Assembly: GCA_003229065.1 (NCBI GenBank) | Contig: QIHJ01000158.1 | Coordinates: 1 to 8,650 of the forward strand | Reading direction: 5' to 3' | DNA length: 8,650 nt | From: Candidatus Dadabacteria bacterium | GTDB taxonomy: Bacteria > Desulfobacterota_D > UBA1144 > Nemesobacterales > UBA2774 | Shown here: positions 6,371 to 8,650 of the stretch, piece by piece | Numbering within the stretch: position 1 is the stretch's first letter | Layout of the letters: every line of letters begins with the position of its first letter | Translations under genes and position numbers: made by a program | The notes under the pieces: generated by a model | Databases searched by the model: none | Seen by the model: only the letters and a program-made list of their open reading frames with translations | Told to the model about the DNA's origin: nothing

Positions 6371-7054
6371 TTAGCGCGTAAGACCTATTACACTCAGCTG
6401 ACGGCCCGTACCATTACCGTCTCCTCTGTAGGAATAAAAATTTTCGCTGCACTTTGTACATGTATCCAGAACTTCGATATCGTGAACCCCTTCTCTACTT
6501 AGGAGAAGTTTGTTAGCCGTCTTTAAATCCAGGATGTACTTACTGTATCCCTTTTTTAACAAATACTCGCTTGAATCGGCATATTTCTCACTAAATAGCG
6601 AGCCCACTTCCTCCCCCACTTCATAACAGCAGCTTCCGATGGACGGGCCGATAGCGGCCTTTAGATTTCCAGGGTCTATGCCGTATTGCTCATTTATGAC
6701 TCTTAGAGTATTTACGATAATCTCTTTCAATGTCCCGCGCCATCCCGCATGCACAGCGGCCGCAATTCGGGCATCGTTTGACGCAAGTAAAATAGGGACG
6801 CAATCGGCAGTAGCAACAGCTATTCCATAGCCCTTTATATCAGTGACTAAAGCATCGCCTTCTGTACGACCCGTCTCGGTAGCCGGCTCTCTGAGTAAAA
6901 CCACGTTGTCACTGTGTATCTGCTTTAAGAGAGTAATACCCTTCATATTTAGCATGGCGGCTACTTGAGAGGCGCTATCCCCGAGATATTTATCGGAAAA
7001 CCCATGCGCTATCCCGTTAATTGAGGATAGAAGCTTTGATTCCTTAAGTTTCAT
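6371..7054 (-). CDS. pgeF: Laccase-domain (YfiH/PgeF) multicopper-family protein
   Basis: A 227-residue member of the DUF152/YfiH family (known as PgeF, 'polyphenol oxidase family'). Members have been reported as a purine nucleoside phosphorylase/adenosine deaminase with Zn at the active site (FAMIN-like activity) and, in E. coli, as a peptidoglycan-editing hydrolase. The metal ligands are visible: His47 in Q-I-H-S-D-N, Cys85 in T-A-D-C-V-P-I and His102 in H-A-G-W-R-G-T. G-P-S-I-G-S-C-C-Y-E-V (136-146) and a late C-T-K-C with N-F-Y-S-Y-R complete the signature. The ATG at 7054 is the only start in frame before a stop; GGAGGG (7068-7073) is 13 bases away. It lies 24 bp after rluD, the same rluD-pgeF adjacency known in E. 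coli. Which activity applies here cannot be told from sequence. Confidence 0.9.
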   Translation of the reverse strand: MKLKESKLLSSINGIAHGFSDKYLGDSASQVAAMLNMKGITLLKQIHSDNVVLLREPATETGRTEGDALVTDIKGYGIAVATADCVPILLASNDARIAAAVHAGWRGTLKEIIVNTLRVINEQYGIDPGNLKAAIGPSIGSCCYEVGEEVGSLFSEKYADSSEYLLKKGYSKYILDLKTANKLLLSREGVHDIEVLDTCTKCSENFYSYRGDGNGTGRQLSVIGLTR

Positions 7055-7078
7055 TACCTAAAAATATCCCTCCAAAAA

Positions 7079-8059
7079 CTATCCTTCCAACTGCTTAAGA
7101 TATTTGAGAGTTTTCTCCATATCACAGGGTAAGGGAGCTTTGAACTGCAAGAATTCATCTGTGAGCGGATGCTTGAACCCGAGCTCCCAAGCGTGGAGTG
7201 CCTGTCTTCCCATTAATTTTGAAGCGCTCTTTAGTACTTCGTTGTTATGCTTTTTCGGCCCGTAGAGCTTATCGGCTAAAATCGGGTGGCCCGATTCCGA
7301 GAAATGCACCCTTATCTGGTGAGTTCTGCCTGTCCTGGGCTCGACCTCGACGAGAGTTGCGGGGCCGTAGCGCTCAAGCGTTTTCCATTTTGTAACAGAT
7401 TCCCTTCCCGCCTTAGCTCTAGAAGACATCTTGATTCTATTCGTAGGATGTCTGCCGATTTGTGACTCGAACACTCCCGAATCTCCCTTCACGTTACCCT
7501 CGACTATGGCAATATATTTCTTTTTAACCTCTCTTGTCTTAAATTGCTCTACCAAAGAGTTATGAGCTTGATCGTTTTTTGCAACGACCATAACCCCGGA
7601 GGTATATTTATCCAGTCTGTGCACTATCCCCGGCCTGATCTTCCCCCCTATAGCGGCAAGGTCCTTACACTTAAAAAGTAGCGCGTTTACCAAAGTCCCG
7701 CTTTTAACTCCTGCACCCGGATGCACAGTCATGCCGGCAGGCTTGTCGACAACCGCTATACATTCATCCTCGTACAATAGCTCTACAGACAAGTCCTCCG
7801 GAGCGAGGTCGAGCGGCTCGGGCTCTGGCAGGGTTATTCGTACCACATCCCCCTCCTCAAATTTTGTTGAGGGCTTTAATGACCTGTCCTGCAGTATGAT
7901 CCAATTGTCGTCTATGAGTTTTTTAATCTGAGAGCGCGTGTGTTCGGATAAGAGCTCGGAAAGAACGACGTCTGCCCTTATACCTGAAAGCTCTTTGGTT
8001 ATTTTTAGTATCTGCGTTTTATTTCCTTTATCCATGACACAGTACGGACCTCGATGCAT
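7079..8059 (-). CDS. rluD: Large-subunit pseudouridine synthase, RluA/RluD family
   Basis: The protein isomerises uridine to pseudouridine in structured RNA. RluD itself acts on helix 69 of 23S rRNA (positions 1911, 1915 and 1917 in E. coli). An S4 RNA-binding domain (about 26-75: R-A-D-V-V-L then S-Q-I-K-K-L-I-D) precedes the RluA catalytic domain. The catalytic aspartate is Asp150 in H-R-L-D-K-Y-T-S-G; G-R-T-H-Q-I-R-V-H at 244-252 and A-D-K-L-Y-G at 262-267 follow. The length (326) fits RluD, and the S4 domain argues against RluA, but RluC or another specificity is possible. The start is uncertain: ATG 8059 (9 bp after the upstream stop) or Met9 at 8035. Each has only a weak Shine-Dalgarno about 12 bases away, and residues 1-8 look unlike the family. 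The stop codon is TAG. Confidence 0.9.
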   Translation of the reverse strand: MHRGPYCVMDKGNKTQILKITKELSGIRADVVLSELLSEHTRSQIKKLIDDNWIILQDRSLKPSTKFEEGDVVRITLPEPEPLDLAPEDLSVELLYEDECIAVVDKPAGMTVHPGAGVKSGTLVNALLFKCKDLAAIGGKIRPGIVHRLDKYTSGVMVVAKNDQAHNSLVEQFKTREVKKKYIAIVEGNVKGDSGVFESQIGRHPTNRIKMSSRAKAGRESVTKWKTLERYGPATLVEVEPRTGRTHQIRVHFSESGHPILADKLYGPKKHNNEVLKSASKLMGRQALHAWELGFKHPLTDEFLQFKAPLPCDMEKTLKYLKQLEG

Positions 8060-8068
8060 CCAATGTAG

Positions 8069-8650
8069 TTACTTCCCGTCTCTTCTTGCGTGCATAATAT
8101 TCTTTGCAGCGCTCGTAATTACTCCCGGCAGGTTTTTACTCCACATGATAGAGCGGAGATCGTAATCCCTTAAATGCCTTACGAGGTTCACTGAAATATG
8201 GGGCGGTGTTTTCGGGTTACCGACAAGCGCCAGCTTTACCGGGTACATCTTAGTCCACCTTCTGGTACCGGATATTTCCCTGAGTATGTCTTCATTCACC
8301 ATCTTTGACTGCGATATAAGGACAATTTCCGTATCGGTAAGGCGCGGGTTTTTGAGCACGGCTCTGGACACTATTCTATTAGGGTCACGGATAAGCGCTG
8401 AGCGGGCTTCCCTGTTTCCCTTTATCGCAAGCTTAATTCTCTCGCCAATCATCATATTACTAATCTCAATGAGAATATTTTCACGCTCGGCCCCTTGAAC
8501 ATCGTCCTCCTCTTGAGTGCTTTCCCGAAGGAGCTCTTGATCTACCTCCGCAATGTCTAAAAACGAATTTCCGGGCTCAATTTCAACTTTCGTTTCTTCG
8601 CTCTTCGTTCCCGAGCTTATATCATGGGCACGAACGGGTATATCGGCCTC
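8069..8650 (-). CDS. 3' part of an alpha-helical-repeat protein (5' end outside window)
   Basis: The reading frame is open from the right edge of the window to the stop at 8069, giving at least 193 visible residues; the true start is beyond 8650. The first roughly 50 residues are acidic and low in hydrophobics, rich in Glu, Asp and Ser, and probably a disordered linker. From about residue 55 (E-N-I-L-I-E-I) the protein becomes helical with repeat-like units containing K-G-N-R-E-A-R, L-I-R-D-P-N, L-K-N-P-R-L-T and V-G-N-P-K-T-P. These resemble HEAT or leucine-rich-variant repeats. I associate this signature with uncharacterised deltaproteobacterial proteins, from memory. An ATG at 8455 falls inside the protein and lacks a ribosome binding site, so I reject it as the start. 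It precedes rluD by 9 bp in the same operon. Function is unknown; protein binding is plausible for such repeats. Confidence 0.75.
   Translation of the reverse strand, partial: EADIPVRAHDISSGTKSEETKVEIEPGNSFLDIAEVDQELLRESTQEEDDVQGAERENILIEISNMMIGERIKLAIKGNREARSALIRDPNRIVSRAVLKNPRLTDTEIVLISQSKMVNEDILREISGTRRWTKMYPVKLALVGNPKTPPHISVNLVRHLRDYDLRSIMWSKNLPGVITSAAKNIMHARRDGK

Overview
This 8.65 kb window looks like an ordinary chromosomal housekeeping stretch from a Gram-negative-type bacterium of moderate GC content. The closest feel is deltaproteobacterial (Desulfobacterota-like): the helical-repeat protein at the right edge has a 'KGNREAR..LIRDPN' signature that I associate with that group. This placement is an inference from protein style; there is no rRNA or lineage marker. 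No phage, plasmid, CRISPR or defence genes are visible.

Layout. Positions 1-330 carry no gene, but hold a small AT-rich hairpin and an exact 43-bp sequence repeated twice with a 51-bp period. A single plus-strand gene (331-969) encodes a small membrane protein with degenerate PAP2-phosphatase motifs. It converges on a long minus-strand gene train that fills the rest of the window. In transcription order (right to left) the train is: the 3' part of a helical-repeat protein (8650-8069, entering from outside the window), a large-subunit pseudouridine synthase of the RluD type, a PgeF/YfiH laccase-domain protein, an unrecognised 148-residue protein, argininosuccinate synthase (argG), QueA, an RlmD-type 23S rRNA methyltransferase, and an MJ1255-like GT-B glycosyltransferase.

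Transcription units inferred from spacing. The helical-repeat gene, rluD and pgeF are 9 and 24 bp apart and probably form one operon. The 148-residue gene has its own TATAAT-type promoter candidate. argG, queA and rlmD are 10 and 12 bp apart behind a strong Shine-Dalgarno sequence and a promoter candidate that overlaps an ARG-box-like palindrome. The glycosyltransferase has a good promoter candidate of its own at 2142-2170.

Functionally, the train is rich in RNA modification: RluD-type pseudouridine in 23S rRNA, queuosine in tRNA, and m5U in 23S rRNA. Arginine biosynthesis and metabolite-repair or purine chemistry (PgeF) are mixed in. I did not find a convincing undescribed system. The items most worth following up are the tandem 43-bp repeat, the unrecognised 148-residue gene, the gene running off the right edge, and the operator-like palindrome before argG.
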